Notes under the pieces: generated by a model
Seen by the model: the letters and a program-made list of their open reading frames with translations, nothing else
Databases searched by the model: none
What the model was told of the DNA's origin: nothing
Position numbers and translations under genes: made by a program
Shown: one piece after another, positions 50,454-62,600 of the stretch
How positions within the stretch are numbered: position 1 is the first letter of the stretch
Layout: each line of letters starts with the position of its first letter
Origin: Ligustrum vulgare
Taxonomy: Eukaryota > Streptophyta > Magnoliopsida > Lamiales > Oleaceae
Length of the DNA stretch: 64,000 bases
Assembly (NCBI GenBank): GCA_963555705.1
Contig: OY743174.1
Span: 57,992,234 to 58,056,233, forward strand
Direction: 5' to 3'

Positions 50454-53090
50454 TAAGTTTAAGAGGAATGTTGTATAAAAACTTCTTGACCAGACGAGGC
50501 TCAATCACATGTTTACACACTAAACTTGTTTGTTAGGTAATACTTAGCCCTTGATTGAGCCCCAATTTTTCGATTTTTTTTTATTTCAAACACGTAATCT
50601 CAACAATTCATTCTTAGTCAATGTCACCATTTTTGTCCTTTTAAACAATTTTAAACCACACGTTCTTCAAAATCTCCGCAAAAAGTCTACACCCAACAGG
50701 AGGTTATTGCATTTTAAAAGAATTTTATACGTGATCATACGACTTCAATTATATATTAGTATCACACTCGTGCGTTACACAGAAGAATAATACGAAATGA
50801 TTTTACTGTAAATATCATTACAAAATGGGAAAAAATTGAACACGAAATTTTCTTTTATTAATGATACAGATTGTCAACGAATACTCAAAATAGAAATAAA
50901 TTACAATTATCATCAATTTTGAAAAACCTCTTTAAATAATACATTATTTGTACAGTTTGTAATTGCTCACACCCGTGTGATATAAGAAAGTTTCTATAGA
51001 CAAAACATATTTAAAAATTTGCTCGAATTTAAATTAAATAATGCAATTTTTCAAATATATGTTGCATAGAATAAATAAAAAATTTCATCCAAATATTTTT
51101 GACTAACGTGAATAGAAATAACCCTCAAAATATTATAATTTACATACAATAAAGTAATTGTAACAAATTAAGTATTATTGATGATGCACGAAAATGAAAA
51201 TCAACAGCAAAATTTGTGGTGCACGAACGTGAAATTCAACTCAAGAGATCTTTCGCATGATTATTAATTTTTCATTTTTAAATGCGATGCATTTAATTGA
51301 ACATAATTAAATGCATATTTAATTATATGTCAATAAAAAAATTATTAATGAAAATATAAATAAAATATATATAGTGAGTCCTTTTGTCTATACATGTTAA
51401 TAAATTTAAGAAATAAAGTTTCACCATTTTTTACAATATATAATTATTTTTTAATATTTTAATAAAATTGTAAACCGTTGAATCGTTTTATCTCTTTACG
51501 AGAAAACTTGTCATGAATAAAGTGTTTTAGAGATTGCACTGTGAATATATATTCTGAAATTAATTTTCAATAAACAAAATTTTATTTTTTAAAAAAAATT
51601 TTGAATTACAAAATTATGCTCATATAACATGTGCAAAACTCAACTTACATGTTCTCCTTAAGATCGATGTTTTTCTTTTCATATATTATTTTTCATCATA
51701 TTCTTCTAAAAAAGAGGTGTATGATAGACTTTTTTGGTATAATTTAATTTTTTAAGCATTAATTATTAATTTCAAATGTTTTTTTTTTTTAAAATAATCA
51801 TTAATTTTAATAAATATTGCTATATTATAATTGATTCTTCTTTCTTCGTACTGAAAATTTCTTTATTCATATTGTTACATTATTATTTTAATAAAAATTA
51901 TTGATCGATCGACTGTGTAACAGAAATATAATGAACTAATTGTTATTATCCGTAATACGTTTTTGCATATTTTAGTTATTTAAATTTATAATGAAATATA
52001 GAAAAATGAATAAAATCGGTAAATAAATAAAAATAATGTGAAAATGATGAATGAATTGAATAAATCTTAAGTTTGTAAAATTAACCCAACTTAATTGGAT
52101 TTGCCTTAAAAATTCGTATAGTTATTATTTATTTTAATTTGATGAGAAAAACTCAGAACAGAAATTAATCATTTATGACAAAAATGAATTTATTTAACTA
52201 ATTATAGATAATATTATAAAACTTAAATGATATAATTTAAAATGAATTAGATATTGAGAAAAAATATAAAATAAAAATTTACCTTTAATTTTTGACAATA
52301 TATTTACAATTTTCTTTCGCTTGTTAGCTTGAATTAAACTTCTCACCTAATCTTTAATTTGACACCCATATTATGTATTTTCAATTTCAAAATAATACAA
52401 TAATTATTAAAAGAATAATAATAAAATTTAAAAAAATAACATTTTGATGTTTTTAATAACATTGCACTGATACCAATACAATTAATGACACATGTAAAAT
52501 AATAATTGTTAAAATATTTAATATACTATTATTTTTTTTTGAAAAAATGTTCCAAATTTAAAAAGTTTTTTTGCCATGAAACTATGTGTGTATTTTGGCG
52601 ACGCCCATTCCACTTTTATATATATAAGATTAAGATTATGATTATGATAAGATTAAGATTAAGATTTGTTTCACAATTTTATTCATTTTGTTTTATTCTT
52701 AATACTATGAACAACTTTGCTGGTAACAAAAAAATTAATTATAAACAACACATTTCATCAAACCACTTTTTAACCACACATTTTTTAAATAAAATTTATT
52801 TTTCCCACATTTTTAATTAATATACGTGATGAGCATAAAAATACGCCCATCTCGAACACGATCACACATCTCACCCCAAGCACTCCACGACATCACCTTA
52901 GATTAGTTAGATAAATCATACTCTAGCACTTACTTCACCCCGAACACACATCACATTATTTTGCCCCAATGATTGCACTTCAGTCAATTAGTCAGCAACG
53001 TGCTCGGGCCTTAGGATGCTCGGGGTTTATTCCTAAAACTAGTCGAGCATCCTACTCTCCGAACAAGGAATACACGATCTCTAGAGATGG
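50454..53090. other. Gene-free AT-rich region
   Basis: No gene, RNA or well-bounded element is recognised. Positions 50500-50790 resemble a MITE with the phrase TTGTTTGTTAGGTAATACTT. A short AGATTAAGATTATGATT repeat lies at about 52627-52665. An inverted pair around GGATGCTCGGGG / CGAGCATCC occurs at 53013-53053. Confidence 0.5.
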
Positions 53091-53250
53091 CAAAAAAATT
53101 TGATCCGCTTCTTCGATTCACCGACCCGATCCGAAAAATTCGGATCTGTGGATCGACGATCGGAATTTATGTAATCCTCCCCAATCCGAAAATTCATGGA
53201 GCGAATTTGAATTGGGGGTGATCCGATCTGCCTCGATCCATGATCTGTTA
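53091..53250. repeat. Possible truncated hAT-like end
   Basis: TAGAGATGGCAAAAAA at about 53081-53096 resembles a hAT terminal sequence. It is followed by GATCCG/CGGATC-rich inverted words. I could not find the opposite end or a target duplication. Confidence 0.3.
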
Positions 53251-53384
53251 GTTTTTTTTTTTTGGAAATGAAAGTAGATGAAAAAAATAATTGGAAGAAA
53301 ACGTCACGTTTTTTAGTCAAAATAAAAGTCAGATTATTTTAGTGAAATAGACCTCTCTCAATAGATTTTTCATGAAAATAAACA

Positions 53385-53391
53385 TCTCTCT

Positions 53392-53470
<79 letters not shown>
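53385..53470. repeat. (CT)n microsatellite
   Basis: A nearly pure CT run of about 85 bp. It is cut by the small hAT-like element that follows; a few CT units (CTCTCTCC) resume at 53878. Confidence 0.95.
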
Positions 53471-53472
<2 letters not shown>

Positions 53473-53877
53473 GTGTTCAAAAAATAGGAAATCGGTTCGA
53501 ATCGAAAAAGACAACGGGTCAAGGGTTAAAAGGTCCGACCGGATCGAATCGGGGTCGAACCGATTTCAATTAAAACATACAAAATTATTCCAAAAATCAC
53601 AAATTTTTTTTAAAAAAACATGTTATTTTACAAATAAACCAATATTTACTCATTTAGAAGATAAAATTATATATAAAAGTAGCTTAAAACAACTAAAAAA
53701 AGACAAAACAATAAAAAAAATTTGAAAACCGAGTTTTAAAACACCGCTGGTTCCCCGTTGAACCAGTCGATTTTCGGATTTTTCGACCGATTTTTGAGGT
53801 CAACCGGATCGGTTTTCCGGTCGGTTCTCGATTTTCTCGGTTAAACTGGTCGGTCCGATCCGATTTTCTAAACATTG
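53471..53877. mobile_element. Small hAT-like element inserted in a CT repeat
   Basis: 407 bp. The ends are CAGTGTTCAAAAAATAGG and, on the other strand, CAATGTTTAGAAAATCGG. The flanking 8-mers are CTCTCTCA (53463-53470) and CTCTCTCC (53878-53885), consistent with an 8-bp hAT duplication, although the CT context makes this less certain. The interior has paired words of the kind CGGTTCGAATCG, AACCGGATCGG and CCGACCGG that can fold. No coding frame. Confidence 0.68.
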
Positions 53878-53885
53878 CTCTCTCC

Positions 53886-54122
53886 CCCCTCAAAAGTTGG
53901 CAGAACACTATCTCTCTCTTTTATACTGAAATGGGTCTTTCTTCACCGTAGGTTCTCTTGCCATTGATTTATCTTGATTTAGGTATGCCAAAAATTTTGA
54001 ATTCAGCTGTTGGTGACATAGTTCCATCATCGGTGATGCGTGCCCACATGGTATTTTTTATTCCTGAGCTCATTTATTTCCTTCATTGGTTATACGTGGT
54101 TCTTCTTTGCCTCTGCTCTGTA
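53886..54122. other. Gap with a short open frame of unknown identity
   Basis: Positions 53958-54120 on the plus strand are open and read like protein (NSAVGDIVPSSVMRAHMVFF, then PELIYFLHWL) after an acceptor-like TTGATTTAG. I do not recognise it, and it runs into the hAT element at 54123. It may be an exon of a gene broken by that insertion; the continuation after 57612 is not recognisable to me. Confidence 0.25.
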
Positions 54123-57100
54123 CAGTGGCGGACCCAGGATTTTAGATCAGTGGATGCGAAACAGAATAATGTAAAAAATAATTTATAATAAGACAACGAT
54201 AGCATTCAAAATATAGTACATTTTTTACAATTGTTCCTTACGACTTCTCATATTTTGAAAATGTCGTATAATAGTCTCATTATTTATTTTATTAAATACA
54301 TCTTTTTCAACATATTATCATTCATCCATTGTCTCCAATCCAGTTGCGCAGTTGATTTTTCACAATATTCATAGCAAAAAATACCCTTTCAACTATAGTA
54401 GTAGCAACTGGAAGAGTTAATCCTAAAGTCACGAGCTTATAAACCAATGGGTACACTTGATTTTTTATTTTTTATTTTTGTCACAACAAACTTGATTGCA
54501 AGTTCACTAAGGCCCTGTAATTCTCTGAACTCCTCGCTAGAGCGCATATCAACAATATAGTTTCGAAGTTGATCATCAAGTGCCATAAGCTATACTTTCG
54601 AAAAATCTTCAAGATAATGCTTAGCAAGACTGATTAATTTCTCCTTGTCAAAAACATAGAATGAATCATCAGGACATAAACATGCTAAACAAAGAAGTAA
54701 TTCCGTACTTTCCTTAGAAAAATGATCATTCAACTCTTGAAGTTGCATATCAATGACAGAATAGAACAAATCCACACAAAAATGATGAAGATTTGTTATT
54801 TCTTCAGTATTACGCCGTGAGCGACCTGAGCGTATAAACACACTATCCACTCTGACAAATAGTAACGACTTCATCGAAAAAAGAAACCCACTCTTTTTCC
54901 CTCATCTCTTGGAGCCTTTGTTTGCATACTGTCACTAAACTCATAGCATTAACAATATCTTGATCTTTTCTTTGTAGTGCCTTGGACAATTCATTTGAGA
55001 TTCCTAAGATGGTTCTCATAAGATGTAGATTAAACACAAACTCAAATGATTGCATCGAGTCTAATAAATTATCAGTCACACATCTTTGTTCACGTGTTGA
55101 GCCATCAACAGAAATCATTTCAACGACATCAATTATAGGTGAGAACAAACTAATCAAAGTACGATAATGCGATCCCCAACGTGTATCACCACAACGTGCA
55201 ATAATACTTTGTCGATTAAGACCCCGTCCACTTGAAATCTTGCCATTACCAATTGCTTTAGAAATTATGGCTTCTTGTTTCTCTCGAAGAATATCACAAC
55301 GCTTTGAGGAAGCTCCAACAATATTCAGCACACTAGAAACCAAATTAAAGAGTGACTAAACTTTCTTGTGCTTCTTTGCCACAACTACAAGAGTCAATTG
55401 AAGTTGTTGTGCAAAACAATGTACATAAAAGACACTTGGATTTTCTTTCAAAATAAGTACTTTTAGACCATTGAACTCACCTTGCATATTACTAGCACCA
55501 TCATAGCCCTGACCTTGCAATCTGGATATACTCAACCCATATTTTCAAAATAATTTATCTAAAGCCGCCTTAAGTGATAGAGCTGTAGTACTAGAAACAT
55601 GTTCAATTCCAATAAAACGTTCAACTACATTTCCCGTCTTATTAACATAACGTAAACAAAAGACAGTTGTTCCTTCACAAAGATGTCTTGAGATTCATCA
55701 ACTAGAATTGAAAAGAATGTACCAACAATATCATTGATGATAACATCAATTGTTTCAACAGCTGCAGTACTTATAATATCCTTCTGGATTTTTGGAGATG
55801 TTAGTTTGTGATTTTTTGGAGCGTTTTTCAAAGTGACAGCTTTAATTTGCTCAGTATGATCAGCTAAAAACTGTAATTGTTCAAGAAAGTTTCCTTGATT
55901 ATTTGACTCTTCACACTCATCATGACCATGAAAAGCATGTCCTTTCCGTAAAAGAATTCGAACAAGATCAATTGATGCATTTAGACGAACTCGATATCCA
56001 CTCCGTGCTTCTGTTGTCTGCTTGAAGAAAACTGTCTCAATATGTTGCCCTTAATTCATCAATGCTTCACAATTGCTTCGGGCTTGATTGTGTGCACTAT
56101 TGACATCTCCAACATGAACTCCAAGTCTATCTTTCTTTCTGTAATTCTGGAACCCTTCTTTCACAAAAGCATCACCACCACCTTGTTCCCCATTGTTTGG
56201 TCCAAACAAATAACAGTATAAATAAAATGCAGCATTTTTACTTATACTAAATTCCAACCAATCACCATATTCATTAATCCAAGCAGGAATGAATCTCCTT
56301 GTTTTGTTTCGTGGAAACACATGACTCCGAGGTTGACATGGACCTCTCTGCAAGTATGCTCTTCTTAGTTGATCTCGAAGATTAACATTGTAATCCATAA
56401 TTGGAGTTCTTAATCCGGGGTCAGCGGGAAGTTGTGCAAGTGTAACATCAATAGGCTCAGTATCCGCTTCCATTACCTCAAAATTTTCTTGAAAATCAGT
56501 TCCATCAATGTTTGCTTCATCGATTTCATAAATAGTTGCTTCCTTTGCTATTGCTTCATCAATTTCATCAATATCATCAATACTTACTTCATTAGCTTCA
56601 ATGGTTTCATCAATATTTGCTTCATTTGTTTCATTGATTTCACCAACACGTGAATTCTTTGCCTCAACCGCTTCTTCAATAGAATTTTGAGACATTCGTT
56701 TAAAATATCTCAACATTTCTTCCCGCAAAATCAAATCAAACAAAGATAGCTTGAAAATCCCCTTCAATCCATGACTTAATTCTGTGTTCTAATAATTATA
56801 TAAAGCTTCTCTATTCAATATTCTAATATTATATCCATAATCCATTCATCCTCAAAATTCAAAAACAAAAGAATTTTCATTTTCCATCCTAATTCAATTA
56901 ATTAGTAAAACTATATCTAATTATCTATTACTAATTTACAATTAGAAAAAGAACTTACAACTTACAATTTACAAAACAAATGAAACAATTCAATACTTGA
57001 AATTGAAATTGGAAAACCTATTAGTATTAATTAAGGATTACCCACTGTCTAGATTGACTCCAAGCACCAGAAACATGAAATGATGAAAAGTGAAAACACA

Positions 57101-57612
57101 CTCATTACACACAGAACCAACCAATGAACCAAAATACCAAATAAAGCTAGAAGTCTGAAGCCCAGAATTAATTAATTAACCCAAAGAAATCTACTTAGTG
57201 CAACTATGCAAGTGCTTATAGCCTTGTTTCTGGTTCAAGTTCAACTGTCGAGCGGTCCAGGCTTCAAAGTTCGAGCAATGTTGCTTGCTGCTGCTGCGAC
57301 TTTGCGGCTCCGTGTGCAGGTAAGGACCGAAGGTACTGGGTCTGGGCGGCGCCGTGGCGGGAGGACGGCGATGAGGTTGGACTTCTAGGTCGATGGGGGC
57401 GAGGTTGTGGCTGAGAAAATGATGAAAGAAAAGAGAACGAGAGGAGAGACAGAGTATTGTGCTTAGGCGCTGAAGGTCTCTGCTTGCGAAAATGAGAAGA
57501 AGGGAAAATAAAAAAAGGCACTGTAGTTGAAATGGGTCGAAAAAAAATAAAATCTAAGCTAGATCCAGTGGGTGCGGCCGCACCCAATGGACCCTTAATG
57601 GGTCCGCCCTTG
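54123..57612 (-). mobile_element. hAT element with ZMYM1-like transposase gene
   Basis: Ends are CAGTGGCGGACCCAGG and, on the other strand, CAAGGGCGGACCCATT. Flanking 8-mers GCTCTGTA (54115-54122) and CCTCTATA (57613-57620) agree at six of eight positions, a worn hAT target duplication. Length is 3490 bp. The minus strand encodes a broken TTF-type/ZMYM1-like transposase, so the element is oriented right to left. A GC-rich leader (about 57240-57420 on this strand) lies between the right end and the gene. Confidence 0.85.
54240..56767 (-). pseudogene. TTF/ZMYM1-like hAT transposase, broken
   Basis: Minus-strand fragments are in order. 56767-56051 holds an acidic, repetitive N-terminus (IDEIDEAIAKEATIYEIDEA), then the TTF zinc-finger-type region (QRGPCQPRSHVFPRNKTRRF, WINEYGDWLEFSISKNAAFY, CYLFGP). 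A shift or deletion follows. 55831-55625 has LTSPKIQKDIISTAAVETID and FFSILVDESQD, and 55343-54843 has VGASSKRCDILREKQEA, SSGRGLNRQ, RCGDTRWGSHYRTLISLF and SNELSKALQRKDQDIVNAMS. 54874-54590 has RSRRNTEEITNLHHF and DMQLQELNDHF. Only traces of the hAT dimerisation region remain, to about 54240. Several frameshifts and stops rule out an active enzyme. This family is abundant in dicots and often annotated as zinc finger MYM-type protein 1-like. Confidence 0.88.
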
Positions 57613-57867
57613 CCTCTATATGCGGAATATGTCCTAGAGTTAAGGTATTTGTATACAGACTTTTAAGCACTGTCATGTTTATACTTGCATTGAAACTTTT
57701 TATCACGTCTGCCATGTTTAAATTAGATCACATTGGGGTTGATAATGCATTTGATTAGTGATGAGCTTGTTTGATAAGTAGTGAGATTTGTTGGAAAAAA
57801 TTTCAAGAACAGTAATCGACTTCGATTCTTGAATAATCCACATCACTTGCTTCTATTGTAACACAAA
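57613..57867. other. Short intergenic piece after the hAT element
   Basis: AT-rich with no recognised gene. It starts with the worn target duplication of the hAT element. Confidence 0.4.
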
Positions 57868-57965
57868 AGGGTATCGACGGAACAGAAATTGCACGTGTCG
57901 AATGGATCAGAGAAGGTAGGGTTCCCCTAAAAACCATTTGAGCTAAAATTGATTATTGTTCAAGT
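57868..57965 (+). pseudogene. Nuclear plastid DNA (NUPT): rps3 fragment
   Basis: The plus strand reads as the C-terminal part of plastid ribosomal protein S3: [20 protein letters not shown], then LKTI, then a stop where plastid S3 has arginine, then AKIDYCS. The similarity ends there. The stop looks like a CGA to TGA change, a typical decay of transferred plastid DNA. About 100 bp only. Confidence 0.75.
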
Positions 57966-58572
57966 TATTAATGACTAGACGAAACCAAGAAATCACCTCT
58001 CACGTGCGAAATTATAGAAGATCTCCTTTAAGATCAAACAATTTCATCGAATTGAGTATGATTGTATGTGTGATAGCATCCAGAATATCACCCTTTTTGT
58101 TCAGTAAGATCCCAAACTCGAATATTTTTTGACTTGATTAAAAAAAAAAGAAAAAATAGGGAAAGTGATACAAAAAGGACTCCCTCGAGGCGAAGAGTTC
58201 CTTTCTAAGCTCAGGGAAGAACACATAGCTCAGCTTTCTTTCCGAGCCATTAATAACATTGGACTTGAGTATGTTGAAAAAAGACATACAACCTTGGCAA
58301 GAATGGCGTTCCACAAAAACGAATCCATTTAGATAGTCCTTTGTGGCTCCGGTGGCAACTAGAATGAATCCCACATCAGAAGTTTATAGTGGGAGGAATG
58401 GTCATTTGCTCTATATAATGGTTGTGTTGGGCTTATTGTTTTAAACTCAGTGGTAGTGGGTAGTTATATTTATATCCCAATAATCAGTTAAATATTTTTA
58501 GGACACTACATACACTATATAAAATGTTAATTGGGCCATAGCTCTTTTTGGGGCCTGTGAAGAAGAAGAGAA

Positions 58573-58605
<33 letters not shown>

Positions 58606-59684
58606 TAGGAGGATCAGAGTGGCGAATCGGGACGTGATCCGCCCCACTGCCAACGCTAACGATTTCCTAGTCCTAATAGGAGATGGTAACTCATAAAACC
58701 CTTATCCTTCACAACAATTCTCCCTACATTATCTCAAACAAAAGGAGATCTCTTAGTAGGACTTGTACCTAAACTCAAGCATCCTAAGTCTACCCGGATT
58801 CTCTTACTCTCAATCACAATTAAAGTGTACAATTATTATTACTGTTCGTAGCCTCTTGCATTAAATATATCCACTCTCTTTACTAATTTAAGCATCGAAA
58901 AGGCGACGAGGTCACACCTCAACCCTTTATTTCAGGTATTCGGAGATTCAGATCGTACTTGTTCACTGCTCAAACTCTGAATATTTTAAGTGCAATTTTT
59001 TAGCATCATCAATATGTATACTCGATAAATTACAATTGGAGGGTCTTTTTCTCTTGACATGTAATTTAAGGTTTGACTCTTTATTTTAAAGATTATTTCG
59101 CCCATGTTTAATATTCATTATTAAAAATCTCATTTTTTAAGCTCATTTTCAATCAAATAATCTATCAATAAATAATATACATATAAATTAAAAAAAGAGG
59201 GTTTTTCTGTTCCCCACAATCGGGTTCCCGATTGTGGGGGGTGTCGGGGAATAGAAAATTCCACATTCAAAAAAATATCATACTTTTTAATTATGCATTC
59301 TCTAAAATTTTATTATTACAAATCACATTATTTGAAATGATGAGTCTCAAATTGAGACTTCGTTGTATTTTGGAAATGTACTTAAAATATAATCGTCGAT
59401 CGTAGGAAGGTCTTTCTTTCTTACGGAGCATATAAAGACATGGATGTATGTCTTAAAAAATTGGATCACATCAAAATCCCTTCTAAACTCATCAAAAATC
59501 TTCAAAATTCATCGAATTTCTTCAATTCTTCAGTAAAAATCATGCCTTACGATCGGATCTCACTGCAATAAAGCGGTTTACTAGTCAATTGAATTGAATA
59601 AAAAAGGAAGAAAAATTATCATCGGTGTGAAATAGGAACCAATTAAAAAGCGGCACACGACAGAGATTGAGGAAAAAGAGAAAA
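57966..59684. other. Gene-free region before the kinase gene
   Basis: At 58138-58374 both strands stay open, and the plus strand reads protein-like (GKVIQKGLPRGEEFLSKLRE, then FRAINNIGLEYVEKRHTTLA). I do not recognise it. An (AAT)n run of about 11 units lies at 58573-58604. Positions 58610-58980 resemble LTR-like or leader sequence of an unknown element (CCTAGTCCTAATAGGAGATG). From 59000 to 59580 the sequence is AT-rich with a GGGGTGTCGGGG piece near 59239. The last 100 bp are the likely kinase leader. Confidence 0.4.
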
Positions 59685-62600
59685 ATGATGATGGTGGCAC
59701 AGGCACACGCGGGGCTTCTCTTCTTCTCAGCCTGCATTCCTTGTGTTCCTTTTCCTGGTCGTCTCAAATTCGGCTTTACCAAACACAAAACTCTCACCAG
59801 TAAGTACTAGCATCCTCAAAAAGAAAAAAGGATAAATTAAAAAATCTCTCTTTTTTTCTTTAAAGAATTTTCGGCTGCATTTCATGTTTAGTATACATTT
59901 TTCTTTATTTTAGCTGAATAATCAAATGGGTTTGTGTATGCGAGTTACTTCCTGGTTATTGGTTAATTATTTTCTAAATGATGGATTTTGTTGCGTTGTA
60001 CTTCAGTTGCTATTCGTTTTAAATAGTGGTGCAAAGTTGAATTCGTGGAAGTTCTGCTGTTCTGGTAGAAGCAATTCGAGGAACTACCAATTCTAATTTC
60101 GATGTTCTTGTTTCTTTTTATATATGATAAATTGATATTTCTCTATGCCATAGTTCTTCTCTTCTTGAAGCCCTTTCTCTCTTCTCCCCTTTCCCCTTTC
60201 TTCTAGAATTGTTCTCTTGAATCCTACGTCGATTCCTTTATTGAAATAATTAGAAAATACATTGAATTTTGCTGAATGCTTTTTCCTGAAATATTCTTCA
60301 ATTACTTCCGCATTTAGTTTGAACTAATTTGAGGATTAATTCATGAAACTTTTGTATAGTCAAGTTATTATTATTGGATCACACTTGTTTGCACAGTTGT
60401 ATACTACTGGGTGGTGGTGGATAATGGCAATAGCTTATAATCTTTTTTTTTTTGTCACAAACGATATTTGTGGAGTTTTATTCCATTTGAATATGGAAAT
60501 GGAAACAAAGCATGCTTATCTATCTGAAGTTGGCGTATTATTTTGATGCTATTAGATTCTATTTCATGCACTTCTTCTTTTAGTTTATTGATTTTTTTCT
60601 TCCTGGTTCACTAATTAACAGTGGCCGCAATGAGCGATGATCCTATTCGTGAATGGATCCTGTCAGAAGGCAATGCAACTGAGATAAGAGGGATTCGATC
60701 CATTGGTGGTGGCTGCATCAATCTTGCCAGTCGATATGACACTGATGCTGGTTCCTTCTTTGTTAAAACAAACAGGTACAAAGCAGTCAGAGTAGAGGAC
60801 TGACTAACTTTGATATGAAAGATGAATATCTAGTAATTCGTTACCATTTTAGTGCCATGAAACTTGAAATCTTTCTTCGTTTGGTGAGCAATTTGATGGT
60901 TTGGCAAAATGATTTGGTGATTTTTTAATTAAGGAGCTACAGCATGCTGATAGTAACAAATTGGAACCAGTTCTGTATTGTGATTCGCGGGGGGGGGGGG
61001 GGTACCATGATCCCTTGACCCCCTCACATACACAGTTGATCTCACATGCATTGGAGCCATAGTCAGTTAATAAACCCAATAAGATTTGCTAAACATAAAC
61101 TATTTCTGTTCTTGAAATGCTTTTCTGTTGATCTTGTACTACAAATTATTGGATCAGGAGTATTGATCCGTCAATGTTTGAGGGAGAGGCTCTGGGTCTT
61201 AATGCAATGTATGAAACCAGATCAGTCCGTGTACCTAAACCATTTAAGGTGAGAATGTTGGTAAGTTTTTGGTAGCTTATTATTCACCAAATTTTGACAC
61301 TAAAAATTTGGTTCGAGATTTGTAACTTGACCTTTGAAGACTTGAAGCATGTGACAAAAAATTATTAATGCATTGTAGGTTGGACCTCTACCAACAGGTG
61401 GTTCCTTCATCATCATGGAATTTATCGAATTTGGTGCTTCTAGAAATCAAGTGAGAAGCGATTTCAATTTTTTCCCCTGCTGGTTAATGGTTATGATTGT
61501 CCATTCAACCACGGCAATTCACCCTTCCATAGTCTGCATTAGGGAGGAAGCTTGCAGAAATGCATAAAGCTGGGAAGTCCGGGAAGGGGTTTGGGTTTGA
61601 TGTTGATAATACAATTGGCAGGTATATGCTTTTGAGAACATGATAACATCAATGGTTCCTTGCACAAAAGAACAGAAAAACATTCATGAACTCAGATCTT
61701 CACTGCTCCATTCTCAAAGCACTTCTTGCTGATCTGTGAAAACTTTTGAGCCAATTGTAATTAACTTGAAGAAATAATTCTAACTTGTGCCACTCACTTG
61801 TTAAGTATATTGACTATGAGATAGATATATGCCAAACTACTGAGGATTCAAAAATGTATTTGATGCAGTACTCCACAAATAAACACGTGGACATCTCACT
61901 GGATTGAATTTTATGGAGAGCATAGATTGGGTTACCAGCTGAAGTTGGCTAGACAACAGTATGGTGATTCATTAATATATGAAAAAGGTAACCTCTTATT
62001 CACCTAGAGCTAAACGATCTCTCTATATTCAGAGTCAATTGGATGAGCTTGACAATTTCTGTTTGTTCTCTTGCATCATAAATATGAGGCATTTCATATC
62101 AACAACTTATGATACTATAATACATCTAGGTTTCTCTTCATTTCAAGTTCAACAACGCAGTTTTCCATTTATCGATATAAACTAATCCTTATCTATGTTA
62201 AAGACAAGTTTATTTGAAGAAATATGCTTTTAAGTAGAAAAATGTTTCTTGATATATTCTTTTAATGCTTTGTTATAAAGATTAATTCACATGATTATTC
62301 AATTATTATATCCTCTTGAAAACTTCACGCTATCAAACTTTTAATGTATTGTAGTAGCCTTACAAAATATTTTAATGAGCACACGCATAAAAAAGAATGA
62401 CATATTGGTGGCATTGTTGTTTTTGAATTTTACCTTAGTTTTAAAATTGTTTATTATTGATCTGACTTGTTTATGTTATCTGAATTCATATGTTTGAAAG
62501 GACAAAGACTCATAAAGAATATGGGACTCATCTTTAAAAATATTGTTATTGAGCCATGCTTGTTGCATGGAGACTTGTGGAGTGGAAATATCACATCTGA

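Noticed and set aside
53329..53725. Open frames rich in RE or SL dipeptides
   Set aside because: They are translations of the CT microsatellite in different frames and carry no protein signature outside it.
57264..57587. Minus-strand serine/proline-rich frame
   Set aside because: It lies in the GC-rich leader of the hAT element upstream of its transposase; the low-complexity composition explains it.
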